NCBI GenBank assembly: GCA_964569295.1
Contig: CAZMVU010000164.1
Location: 1 to 11,163 of the forward strand
Source: CAZMVU01 sp964569295
GTDB lineage: Bacteria > Hydrogenedentota > Hydrogenedentia > Hydrogenedentales > JAGMZX01
DNA: 11,163 nucleotides
Direction of reading: 5' to 3'
Each line of letters starts with the position of its first letter. Within the stretch, counting starts at the first letter, position 1. This document shows, piece after piece, positions 1 through 7,694 of this stretch. The translations under genes and the position numbers were made by a program. The notes under the pieces are model-generated. The model did not search any database, was not told the DNA's origin, and saw only the letters and a program-made list of their open reading frames with translations.

Positions 1-34
1 ACAACCGGGGAACACGCCTTTCGATCCTTGGGTT

Positions 35-49
35 GCGGGCAACGCCCGC
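35..49 (-). other. GC-rich hairpin downstream of the signalling operon
   Basis: A perfect 6-bp inverted repeat (GCGGGC / GCCCGC) with a 3-nt loop lies 26-40 nt past the stop codon of the last gene of the signalling operon. It could stall or protect the 3' end of the transcript. On the minus strand it is followed by AACCCAAGG rather than a T run, so it does not qualify as a standard intrinsic terminator. The window ends too soon to look for a second terminator further on. Confidence 0.3.
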
Positions 50-74
50 GTTGGTTTGTGTTCTGCATCTGGTG

Positions 75-533
75 TCAGGGATTGTTGGGCGGAAGCACGA
101 CAATCTGCATCCAGTAGTGTTCGAGTTCGAGGACGGTTTTGACGAAGGTTTTCGCCTCCACAGGTTTCGTCACGAAGGAGTTCACGCCGAGGCCATAGGA
201 ACGCACGATGTCTTCCTCTTCGGAGGATGTGGTCAGCACGACGACGGGGATGATTTTCAGTTCTGCGTGGGCCTTGAGTGTCTCGATTACCTGGCGTCCG
301 TCGAGCTTGGGCAGGTTGAGGTCGAGGAGGATGAGGTCGGGGCGTGGCGGTTGATTGGGCGCGGCATATTCTCCCTCGTGCAGGAGGTAGTCGAGAGCGG
401 CCCGGCCATCCTCGACCACGCTGACCTCATTGCACAGCTTGCTTTTTTTGAACGCGCGCAGCGTGGCGTGTTGGTCTGCTGGATTATCCTCGACGAGCAG
501 GATCCGTGCTGCGCGCTTGTTCGGCGCCGCCAT
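75..533 (-). CDS. Stand-alone response regulator receiver, Rcp1-like
   Basis: This 152-aa single-domain receiver (CheY fold) probably takes a phosphoryl group from a histidine kinase and acts by protein contact, since no output domain follows. Visible receiver residues are the acidic pair E15-D16 in LLVEDN, phospho-acceptor D71 in LLDLNLP, T101/T102 at the end of beta-4, and K123 in TKP. The motif layout, with a long stretch between beta-2 and beta-3 and LPKLDGR after the acceptor, matches the Rcp1-like regulators that partner phytochrome-type kinases. I chose the ATG at 533 because GGAAAGGA lies about 7 nt upstream and the protein then begins just before the receiver fold. A longer frame running upstream lacks that signal. 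The gene overlaps the 3' end of the four-PAS kinase by 50 nt, so translational coupling and a cognate pair are likely. The family call is firm; the partner is inferred. Confidence 0.9.
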   Translation of the reverse strand: MAAPNKRAARILLVEDNPADQHATLRAFKKSKLCNEVSVVEDGRAALDYLLHEGEYAAPNQPPRPDLILLDLNLPKLDGRQVIETLKAHAELKIIPVVVLTTSSEEEDIVRSYGLGVNSFVTKPVEAKTFVKTVLELEHYWMQIVVLPPNNP

Positions 534-3500
534 ACTGTGTTCCTTTCCAGGTGCTGAGGGTAAACCGGAAATGCGCGCCGGCACCCGGTTCTGACTCGAC
601 CCAAATGGTCCCGCCATGGCGCTCGATCACGCGCCGGCACACGGCGAGCCCGATGCCGCTGCCGGTGTATTCGCGCGTAGTGTGGAGGCGCTTGAAGGGG
701 GCAAATATCTGCTCGCGGTACGCCGGGTCAATGCCGATGCCGTTGTCTCGCACGCCATAGATGGCGCGGCCATTGGCTTGTTCGAAGGTAATCTCGACAC
801 GGGGGCGGGTGGCGCTGCGGAATTTCAGGGCATTACTGATGAGATTCTGGAAAACCTGGGTTATGAGGGTGCGGTCGGATTTGGCATAGGCCAGTGGCAC
901 GCGCAGTACCTCCGCCCCGGTGTCATCAAGGAGGGTTTGCAGATTGCCCAGGGCATCGTCGACACAGGTGTCCAAGGAGATTTTTTTGCGATCGAGTGCG
1001 ACGCGCCCGGATCGTGAAAAGGCGAGCAGATCGCGCACGAGGGCGCGCATGCGCTCCGCCGCATTCATGAGCAGGCACAGATCTTCGCGAACGTCGCTGG
1101 ACAGGTCGTCACCGAGATCTTCCTCGAGAAAACCGCTGTAGGTGGTCAGTGTGCGCAGGGGTTCCTGGAGGTCGTGGCTCGCAACATAGGCGAATTGGTC
1201 CAGTTCGTCATTTATGCGGTTGAGTTCGGCCACGAGCCGCTGCAACTCGCTGGTCTGTTCGCGCAACGCATCTTCCGCTTCTTTGCGCGCCGTCTGGTCG
1301 AGGATAAAGCCGTCCAGGTAGCGCACTGTGCCTGTGCCCTCGAACACGGCCCGGCCTTCCTCGTAGACCCAGCGGAATACACCGTCGGCGTGCCGGATGC
1401 GGTAATCGACGGACCAGGGGGCGTCCTCGGCGATGGCGTCGTGCACGGTCTGGCGTACTCGCGCGCGGTCCTCGGGCACGATGATGCTTGCGTAGGAGCG
1501 TACCGCGCTGTTGATGAATTCGTGGCTGGGATAGCCCGTGATCCCTGTAATTTGGTTGCTGACGAATTTCATGGTCCAGTCATTGTCGCAGGCGCAGCGG
1601 AAGATGGCACACGGCACCGTGTTGGTCAGCGTTCGAAAACGGAACTCACTGGCGCGCAACGCCGCATCGGCCCTGTGCCGTTCGGTGATGTCGCGGGCGG
1701 TGGCCATGAAGGTAATCCGCGCGTCGATCTGAATGCAACCTATGCGCACTTCTACCGGGAATGTGGCGCCGTCTTTCCGGCGATGCATGCCCTCCACGGT
1801 GATGGGGTTCCCGCCACGGGTCCGGGCCAGTTGCGCCAGGACTTGTTCGCGGGAATACTGCGTATCGATATCCCAGGGGGCCATGGCGAGCAATTCGTCG
1901 CTTGTATAGCCCAATGCGTCGCAGGCTCGGGCGTTGACCCGCGTGAACCGGCCGTTTTCATCCATTAGAAACTGGGGATCTGCGGCTTGCTCCATCAATG
2001 AGCGGAAGTGGATCTCGCGCTCCCGCAGAACCTCCTCCATCTGTTTACGCGGTGTAATATCCGTTGCGATACACGCCAATCCCTCTACCGCGCCTGCCGC
2101 GTCTCGCAGGGGAAATTTCACGCAGTAATGCGTGTGCAGGCCGTCGGGGCCGGGTACGGCTTCTTCGAAGGTTTGCGGCGCGTCCGCCTCGAGTGTGCGC
2201 AGGTCATGCCGGCGGATTTGCGCGGCCTGCTCTTCGGCCCACACCTCCGTGTCGCAGTGCCCGACAATGGCGTCCGCATCTTTTCCGCACACTTGAGCGA
2301 AGCGCCGGTTTACCAGTACATAGCGCCCCTCGAGGTCTTTCAAGGAGATGAGTGTGGCCGAGTTGTCCAGGATGGCCTGTAAGCGCTGTTCGCTCACCTG
2401 GAGCGCCCGTTCGGCGGCGCGGGTTGCCGTCTGGTCCCAGCACACCCCGACCATGCGCGCTGCCGTGTTTTCGCAGTCGCGGTAGACTGTGCCGCGGGTG
2501 GCGAGGTTGCGGGTTGTTCCATCCGGCAGCACCACGTCGAACTGGGTGTTCGTCACGTTTTCCGGGGCGAAAGCGGTATTCTCGCCGGCCTCCAGGCGCG
2601 CCCGGTCGCCGGCCTTGATACGGGCGAGCAATTCTTCGAACCGGCCCGTGAATGCACCGGGCCTGAAACCTACAAGCTGTTGAACGTGCTCGTCGAGGTC
2701 GAGGCAGCCCGTGTGCAGGTCCCATTGCCAGACGCCCATGTTGGCTGACGTGAGGGCGAGTTGGAGTTGTTGGCCGGTTTCTTCGAGCGCGGCTTTGGTT
2801 TTTTCGAGTTCGGCGAGCTTCATTTCCAGCTGCTGGTGCGTCTGATAAAGCTGCACTTCGCGCCGCTGCATATGAACAAAAACAAACGATAAGGCCATAA
2901 TAAACGCCGCAAACCGAAGCATGTGCCAGGTCCACCATGCGGCGTCCCACATCACGGAGGCCTGAAACAACACGCCCGAGGCGCCAAACAGCAGGCATAG
3001 CAGTATCACGACGTACAAGTGGTGGGCCGGCTGGTTGCGGTATACGCTCAGGAAGCGCGCAGCGGCAGCAAAAAAACCGAGGCCAGCCCCCAGGTTGAGC
3101 AGACCGGCCGTGCGGGTGAAGTGGCCATCCACCACCATGGCCGGCAACGCGCCGTCCCACAGGATAGAAGTCAGGCCGGCAACAAGCGCGATGAGCCCGG
3201 CTGCCCTGTAGAAGGTGTGGCGGTTGAGCGCCTCACGGTAGTGGGCCGGCATCCAGCACAGCGCCATGGTGAGGCCGCCGGCTGCATTGGCAAGGGTATA
3301 GAGCCATACGGAGAGGTTATTATCGGAACACAGGGCATACAGCAGACTGAGTACGCCAATCATGAGGGCGGCGGTGGCGGGAATAATGCGGTGCCATACC
3401 TGTTCGCGCCTCCACAAGGTGTGGAACAAGGCCGCCAGCGCAATGGCGGAAACGGCGCCGATCGTTTCGATTACGGTAAGGGGGGTGCGGAAGGGCCCCT

Positions 3501-4293
3501 CCCAGTCTCCCAGATAAATCTGGGCGACGCCTATGCCGGCGAGTGGCAGCACGACGCCCCAGAAAAGGAAGACCAGCTCATCCCGGCCGAGTTCCTCGCG
3601 CCAGATGTGCAGGCTCAAGGCGATGCCGAGCATCATGAGGGCCACGGCCCCATGGACGGACATGGGCGACAGGGCAGCCCATTCGTAGGCCGTGTGCCAA
3701 CTGCCCAGGTAGCGGAAGAATGTCACGGCGCCGATTACAATGACAAGCAGACTGCCCGCGCTGCCGAATATACGGCGGCGGTGGGGGCGGCGTTCGCGGG
3801 AGAGAAGGAGTACGGTGGCGCCGGCCAATGTGAGGGCGAACGCGGTTGACAGGCCCATGGGGCCGGAGTATTTACCGGCGGGTGAAATGAACTGCGGCAG
3901 CCGCAAGGGCTCGAGGGCGGGAGCGAGATCCCCCAGTGAATCGGCTATGCTGAGCAGGCCGCCCACTATGGTGAACAAAGCGATTGCGGCGGCGGCAAAA
4001 CGGCGGCCGGCCAGCAAGGCCATGTGGGCGAGGAATATGAGACAAAGGCACAACCCGCCCGCATGAGAAAGCGGGGGGTACCCTTTGAACACATGGACCA
4101 GCAGCACCGTGTCGTTGTGCCAGCCATAGACGGCGAGCGCACCGATGGCGCCAGCGGCCACGGCAAAGAGGCCGGACGTAACGCCGATGGGATGCGGGTG
4201 CCGCCATGTGCCGGTGGGGGAGGATGGGGCTTCTTCCCGCGCGGCAGTTGCGTTTTCAGTCCCGGCGTTGTTCTTCGTAGGGGAGGGCGCCAT
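484..4293 (-). CDS. Membrane-bound PAS-rich sensor histidine kinase
   Basis: This 1269-aa sensor kinase has a polytopic N-terminal region (about residues 38-475, roughly 12-14 hydrophobic spans) and a coiled coil (about 480-510). Four PAS domains follow (about 511-625, 635-750, 760-875 and 883-1003), then a HisKA dimerisation domain and a HATPase_c domain. The phospho-acceptor is H1040 in SHDLQEPLR, an H-box common in phytochrome-type kinases. The N box is NLISNALKF (N1154), the G1 box is DNGIG (1183-1187), the F box is FAPFKR and the G2 box is GSGIGLA (1211-1217). All are intact, so the kinase should be active. There is no receiver domain; the next gene supplies one. The start at 4293 gives a 38-nt overlap with the upstream gene and has only a weak AGAAAGA upstream. 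The frame stays open for another 42 codons, but those residues are the preceding gene read out of frame. The ligand is unknown; PAS domains may bind heme, flavin or small molecules, and no diagnostic residue was identified. Confidence 0.92.
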   Translation of the reverse strand: MAPSPTKNNAGTENATAAREEAPSSPTGTWRHPHPIGVTSGLFAVAAGAIGALAVYGWHNDTVLLVHVFKGYPPLSHAGGLCLCLIFLAHMALLAGRRFAAAAIALFTIVGGLLSIADSLGDLAPALEPLRLPQFISPAGKYSGPMGLSTAFALTLAGATVLLLSRERRPHRRRIFGSAGSLLVIVIGAVTFFRYLGSWHTAYEWAALSPMSVHGAVALMMLGIALSLHIWREELGRDELVFLFWGVVLPLAGIGVAQIYLGDWEGPFRTPLTVIETIGAVSAIALAALFHTLWRREQVWHRIIPATAALMIGVLSLLYALCSDNNLSVWLYTLANAAGGLTMALCWMPAHYREALNRHTFYRAAGLIALVAGLTSILWDGALPAMVVDGHFTRTAGLLNLGAGLGFFAAAARFLSVYRNQPAHHLYVVILLCLLFGASGVLFQASVMWDAAWWTWHMLRFAAFIMALSFVFVHMQRREVQLYQTHQQLEMKLAELEKTKAALEETGQQLQLALTSANMGVWQWDLHTGCLDLDEHVQQLVGFRPGAFTGRFEELLARIKAGDRARLEAGENTAFAPENVTNTQFDVVLPDGTTRNLATRGTVYRDCENTAARMVGVCWDQTATRAAERALQVSEQRLQAILDNSATLISLKDLEGRYVLVNRRFAQVCGKDADAIVGHCDTEVWAEEQAAQIRRHDLRTLEADAPQTFEEAVPGPDGLHTHYCVKFPLRDAAGAVEGLACIATDITPRKQMEEVLREREIHFRSLMEQAADPQFLMDENGRFTRVNARACDALGYTSDELLAMAPWDIDTQYSREQVLAQLARTRGGNPITVEGMHRRKDGATFPVEVRIGCIQIDARITFMATARDITERHRADAALRASEFRFRTLTNTVPCAIFRCACDNDWTMKFVSNQITGITGYPSHEFINSAVRSYASIIVPEDRARVRQTVHDAIAEDAPWSVDYRIRHADGVFRWVYEEGRAVFEGTGTVRYLDGFILDQTARKEAEDALREQTSELQRLVAELNRINDELDQFAYVASHDLQEPLRTLTTYSGFLEEDLGDDLSSDVREDLCLLMNAAERMRALVRDLLAFSRSGRVALDRKKISLDTCVDDALGNLQTLLDDTGAEVLRVPLAYAKSDRTLITQVFQNLISNALKFRSATRPRVEITFEQANGRAIYGVRDNGIGIDPAYREQIFAPFKRLHTTREYTGSGIGLAVCRRVIERHGGTIWVESEPGAGAHFRFTLSTWKGTQYGGAEQARSTDPARRG
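541..548 (-). promoter_or_regulatory. Ribosome binding site of the Rcp1-like receiver, inside the kinase gene
   Basis: GGAAAGGA on the minus strand lies 7 nt before the ATG at 533, within the last codons of the membrane kinase gene. It decides the start of the receiver and supports translational coupling, because ribosomes finishing the kinase pass directly over this site. Confidence 0.6.
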
Positions 4294-5215
4294 GCGGGTC
4301 TTTCTTGCGGTCCACGAAGATCGCAGAACCGCGGGAACGGTTGAGCACGCTGTGGGTGTCGGCCAGTGCATTGAGCATGTCCGTGGCGTTGCGGAACGTT
4401 CGGTCGGCGGTGTTGACAATGCTTACGCGCAGGTACACCCGTATCGAATCGTGGGGCGCATCGGCATGTCCAGAGGCGAGCAGTTCCTCGCGCAGCCACT
4501 CTACTTCGCTGTAGAGATTGCGTGCTTGTGTGTTGAAAAGCGTGATGAGTTCATTTACGAACGCCCGGTAGTGCGCACTGCCGACGAGGGCAAGAAAGTA
4601 CTCGTTGCTCATGTGGCTGAGGTAGCCGTTGCCGACGTGTTTGAGCGCTTTTACGAGACACCGGCTGGTGAGTGCGAGCACGGAGGCCTCTTCTTCCGCC
4701 CCCTTTCGCTCGCGAAAGCGTTTCAGCCCCACGACCTGTACGCAGCAAAGCGCGATGGCTTCGCCCAGCAAAAGCCGCCGGTCGGTCTCACGTTTCATGG
4801 CGGCCAAGCCGGGCAGGTTCGAGTGGGGCATACGCGCAATGATCTCGCCCCGAAGGTCGCGCAGCACATGCAGCTTGGCCAGAAGCTGCCGGAACTCGAA
4901 AGGTTTGGCGAGGTAGGCATCGCCGCCCTGCTTGAAGGCATACGCGATCTCCTCGTCGTCGGCCACGCTGGACAGATACAGGATAGGCACCGGGCACAAT
5001 GCGTGGTCCCTGCGGAATCCACGTGCCACCTCGTAGCCGCCGCCGTCGCCCAGCATGACATCGAGAATGGCTATGTGCGGGCGTTGGCGCCGGGCCGCCT
5101 CGACGGCACCGCGGCACTGGTGGCAGGTTGCCACGCTATAGCCGTGTTCCTCGAGCTTCGGCGCCACCAGTCCCGTGAGTTGGGCTTCATCGTCCAACCA
5201 GAATATCCTGTTCAT
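4256..5215 (-). CDS. Response regulator: REC plus strongly degenerate GGDEF-like domain
   Basis: This 319-aa protein has an N-terminal receiver (about 1-120). It shows D8-D9, phospho-acceptor D52 in ILDVMLGDG, S82/S83 and K104 in AKPF. The second half resembles a GGDEF fold: LPGLAAMKRETDRRL (about 134-148) matches the LTGL...R entry helix, and residues near 258-300 resemble the closing beta-hairpin and helix. Where GGDEF should be, the protein has SNEYF (203-207), and the metal-binding aspartate region reads CCVQVVGLKRF, without the aspartates. Diguanylate cyclase activity is therefore unlikely, and the domain may serve binding or dimerisation. The ATG at 5215 has GGAAAGAAG just upstream and starts the receiver cleanly. 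The frame stays open further upstream but that stretch is the neighbouring gene out of frame. It lies 73 nt after its paralogue and overlaps the PAS kinase gene by 38 nt. Confidence 0.85.
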   Translation of the reverse strand: MNRIFWLDDEAQLTGLVAPKLEEHGYSVATCHQCRGAVEAARRQRPHIAILDVMLGDGGGYEVARGFRRDHALCPVPILYLSSVADDEEIAYAFKQGGDAYLAKPFEFRQLLAKLHVLRDLRGEIIARMPHSNLPGLAAMKRETDRRLLLGEAIALCCVQVVGLKRFRERKGAEEEASVLALTSRCLVKALKHVGNGYLSHMSNEYFLALVGSAHYRAFVNELITLFNTQARNLYSEVEWLREELLASGHADAPHDSIRVYLRVSIVNTADRTFRNATDMLNALADTHSVLNRSRGSAIFVDRKKDPHGALPYEEQRRD

Positions 5216-5288
5216 GGTCTTCTTTCCATCGTCACTGACGGGATGCAACGGTCTTGTGCAGTTTGGCTCCCCCTGTTTCCGGCCGTTA

Positions 5289-6260
5289 TTACCATTTTTT
5301 ACCCTGCTTGAACGTGAAGACACGCGACTCTTCTTTGTCGTGACTGTGCTCGCGCGCAGCCTCGAGCTGCGTGAACGCCTCGCGGGCGCACGCGAACCGC
5401 TTGTGCGCCGAGCTGGCGACACACAGGCGGGCCTCCATGAGGGGGTAGCCGGCATACACCCCTTGGTGTTTGCTGGCCACCATGTATTTCTGGGCCAGTT
5501 CTTCCGCGGTATAGAACCGGCTTGACTCCTCCGCAAAACGGTGCACCACATGCCGGCAGGTCCTCTTGTAGCTGTCTGCCGGGGCGAAGAAATAGAAGTG
5601 TGTTGGGCTTGCATGGCTGAGGTGGTGGGGGTAGCCCTGCTCGCGCATCACATGGGCAATGCTGTGCGCAAGGCAAGCGGCCACTTCCAGACCGGCCTGC
5701 TCCCCGTGGCGTGCGGTATAAGCGTCGAGATAATCGATAGACGCCGCACACAAGGCGAAACTCTCCTCGAGGAACAGGCGCCGATCGACTTCCCGCTTGA
5801 GCCGCTCGATTCCATACAGTCCGGTCAACGGGTTGCGCTTGTGCAACGCCTCGGACAGCCGCTGCAATTCGTCGAGCCGTTGCACCAGATCTTGCAACGT
5901 GAACGGCTTCGTCAAATAGGCATCGCCGCCTTGCCGCAAGGCATATTCAACCTCCCGTTTGTCACCCAGGGTTGACATGAACAGGATGGGCGTGAGGTAC
6001 AGGCCGGCATCGCTGCGCACACGGCGTGCCACCTGGTAACCGGCGCCATCTCCCAGCATGACATCGAGCACGAGAAGGTGGGGGCGCGTCTGTGCAATGG
6101 CCTGGTAGGCGCTGCGGGCTTGGTGATGCACCTGCACGTTGTATCCATAGGGCGCCAGCTTTTCCCGTACAAGCTGGGTGAGGGGTACATCGTCTTCGAC
6201 AAGCAAGACGCGTCTGGCCGCGGGCCGCTCGATGTTTGGGTTTGCGTTGGCGGTTGGCAT
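5289..6260 (-). CDS. Response regulator: REC plus degenerate GGDEF-like domain
   Basis: This 323-aa protein has a receiver at about 15-135, with E22-D23-D24, phospho-acceptor D66 in VLDVMLGDG, S96/T97 and K118 in TKPF. A short helix leads into a GGDEF-like domain that opens with NPLTGLYGIERLKREVDRRL (143-162), close to the canonical N-LTGL-R..D..L entry. SIDYLDAY (174-181) still looks like the first metal-binding strand. The catalytic loop, however, reads LSHASPTHFYFF (214-225) instead of GGDEF, and no RxxD inhibitory site is visible. It therefore probably does not make c-di-GMP. The start is well set by GGGGAGGT 7 nt upstream. It begins 3 nt after the stop of the REC-kinase gene, so the two are surely co-transcribed. 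It shares LDVMLGDG, QGGDAYL.KPF, KRE.DRRL and LSH(M/A)S with the next gene, which indicates tandem duplication. Confidence 0.87.
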   Translation of the reverse strand: MPTANANPNIERPAARRVLLVEDDVPLTQLVREKLAPYGYNVQVHHQARSAYQAIAQTRPHLLVLDVMLGDGAGYQVARRVRSDAGLYLTPILFMSTLGDKREVEYALRQGGDAYLTKPFTLQDLVQRLDELQRLSEALHKRNPLTGLYGIERLKREVDRRLFLEESFALCAASIDYLDAYTARHGEQAGLEVAACLAHSIAHVMREQGYPHHLSHASPTHFYFFAPADSYKRTCRHVVHRFAEESSRFYTAEELAQKYMVASKHQGVYAGYPLMEARLCVASSAHKRFACAREAFTQLEAAREHSHDKEESRVFTFKQGKKW

Positions 6261-6263
6261 GGG

Positions 6264-7472
6264 CTATACCTCCCCGCACGGTTGCCCGGCGCGGCCGTTT
6301 GCCGAAACAGACGCGTCACGCGGTACTGCTTGCCGGCCAAGCGTGAACAGAAATGTCGTCCCGGCGCCCGGCTGCGACTCGACCCAGATTCTACCGCCGT
6401 GGTATTCGACGATCCGCTTGCACAACGCCAGGCCGATGCCGTGGCCGGGCGCTGCGTTGTCCCGCGGGGCACGGTGGAAAATGTTGAATACTTTCTCCAG
6501 TTCATCGTGGGAGAGTCCCGCACCGTTGTCCCGCACCCCGCACCGCCAACCGCCATCGTCCTCCTCACCCCAGACATGGATCATGGGCTGCTCGGGGGTG
6601 TACTTGAGGGCATTGTGAATAAGATTCTGGAACAACCGCCGGAGCAGACAGGCATCCCCCCAGACTTGCGGCATTGGTCCGAACTCGATACGCGCATCGC
6701 GCGCGCGCACATAATCATCGAGGTCGGCGAGCACGCTGTCGAGGATCTCATTCAGGGTTACCTGCGAAAAACTGTTCGTGCGCCTGCCGACCCTGGAATA
6801 GGTAAGGACCGTGCGGAGCAGTTCCTGCATGCGCACCGCGCTGGTGTGCGCACGGGTGAGAAAGTAGCTGGCAAGTTCACCCTCTTCGCAGTCCGCACGG
6901 GTGTGTTGCTGGTCACGCAGCTTCTCAATTTCGGCGGTGATAATTTGCAGGGGCAACTCGAATTCGTGGCTGACGAGGGAAGCGAATTCCTCGAGTTCCC
7001 GGTTGCTGCGTTCGAGGTCGGTGGTGCGCGCGCGCACACGTTCCTCGAGGGTCTCATTGGCAATGCGCAGTTCTTCGCGCACGTGGAAGTTTTCGATGGT
7101 GTAGCGGATGGAACGCTCGAGGAGCGCGGTGGTGAGCTCGTTCTTGTCGAGGTAATCGAGCGCGCCGCGCTTCATGGCCTCCATCGCCACCTCGACATTG
7201 CCGAGCCCAGTGAGGAAGATTACCGGCACGCGCACCTGCGTTTCCTGGATCGCATCGAGCACGTCAAGTCCGTTGCGTGCACCCAGCTTATAGTCCACCA
7301 GGCAGATATCCACCGCTTTTGTGTTTATCGCGTCCAGTGCTTCGTCGCAGGTCAACGCCCATTCCAGCGTGAACGTCCCTGTTTCGGCGCGGCGCAAATA
7401 ACGCTGCACAATGCCGAAGTCGGCCTCGTTGTCATCGACGAGCAGCACCCGCGTCGACGTATGTTGATTCAT
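6264..7472 (-). CDS. Hybrid histidine kinase with N-terminal receiver (REC-HisKA-HATPase)
   Basis: This 402-aa soluble protein opens with a receiver (about 7-125), showing D13-D14 in LLVDDN, phospho-acceptor D60 in LVDYKLG, T88 and K110 in YLDKNEL. A predicted coiled coil (about 126-162) leads to HisKA with H169 in VSHEFELPLQ. HATPase_c follows: N box NLIHNALKY (N283, N287), G1 box DNGAG (315-319), an FNIFHR F box and G2 box GHGIGLA (343-349). There are no membrane spans and no PAS or GAF domain, so its input is presumably phosphorylation of its own receiver by another kinase, as in branched phosphorelays. AGGGGGT lies a few bases upstream of the ATG at 7472. It is the first gene of the operon, behind a long leader. 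Its receiver is of the DxNEAD type, unlike the LDVMLGDG receivers of the next two genes, so it did not arise from the same duplication. Confidence 0.9.
   Translation of the reverse strand: MNQHTSTRVLLVDDNEADFGIVQRYLRRAETGTFTLEWALTCDEALDAINTKAVDICLVDYKLGARNGLDVLDAIQETQVRVPVIFLTGLGNVEVAMEAMKRGALDYLDKNELTTALLERSIRYTIENFHVREELRIANETLEERVRARTTDLERSNRELEEFASLVSHEFELPLQIITAEIEKLRDQQHTRADCEEGELASYFLTRAHTSAVRMQELLRTVLTYSRVGRRTNSFSQVTLNEILDSVLADLDDYVRARDARIEFGPMPQVWGDACLLRRLFQNLIHNALKYTPEQPMIHVWGEEDDGGWRCGVRDNGAGLSHDELEKVFNIFHRAPRDNAAPGHGIGLALCKRIVEYHGGRIWVESQPGAGTTFLFTLGRQAVPRDASVSANGRAGQPCGEV
6268..6275 (-). promoter_or_regulatory. Strong ribosome binding site inside the end of the REC-kinase gene
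   Basis: GGGGAGGT on the minus strand, 7 nt before the ATG at 6260, is the best Shine-Dalgarno match in the operon. It lies in the last codons of the REC-kinase, whose TAG stop is at 6264-6266. This fixes the start of the REC/GGDEF-like protein. Confidence 0.65.
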
Positions 7473-7634
7473 GACACCCCCTAATCTGCGGCATATATCA
7501 ACTGTTTACATTTCTCTGGTTGCGCCCCGCATTTTCCGTTATGGCGGTCCTTTCCGCTTCTGCTTAGTGCTTATCGTAGTCCGACGCTTCCCCACCTTGA
7601 TTATTCAGTGCGTGTTTCTTTTCGCATTAAACCT

Positions 7635-7663
7635 ATTTTAGTTGGCCGCCGCGAAAAATGCAA
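7635..7663 (-). promoter_or_regulatory. Candidate sigma-70-type promoter of the signalling operon
   Basis: On the minus strand TTGCAT (7658-7663) and TAAAAT (7635-7640) are separated by 17 bp. The -10 box matches TATAAT at five of six positions; the -35 box matches only three of six. It sits in the AT-richest stretch of the gap, upstream of the first operon gene, and would give a leader of about 155 nt. This is a pattern match only, and other AT-rich hexamers nearby could serve. Confidence 0.35.
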
Positions 7664-7694
7664 CCATTTATTTGCAGAATACGTCGTTTCTTCA

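Noticed and set aside
35..49. Rho-independent terminator of the signalling operon
   Set aside because: The hairpin is good but no T run follows on the minus strand, so it is listed only as a hairpin.
3019..3849. 276-codon plus-strand frame opposite the membrane region of the PAS kinase
   Set aside because: Its odd composition, rich in G, Q, E and H, is what the complement of hydrophobic codons produces; no domain is visible.
4294..4419. 42-codon N-terminal extension of the PAS kinase frame
   Set aside because: It lies wholly inside the preceding receiver gene, reads as a composition shadow, and the ATG at 4293 leaves a normal cytoplasmic tail before the first membrane span.
5289..6260. Active diguanylate cyclase
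   Set aside because: The LTGL entry helix invites that call, but the GGDEF catalytic loop is absent and no RxxD inhibitory site is seen.
6078..7484. 468-codon open frame on the plus strand opposite the REC-kinase
   Set aside because: It mirrors a kinase with every catalytic box intact. The translation shows no fold and there is no ribosome binding site context; it is a codon-bias shadow.
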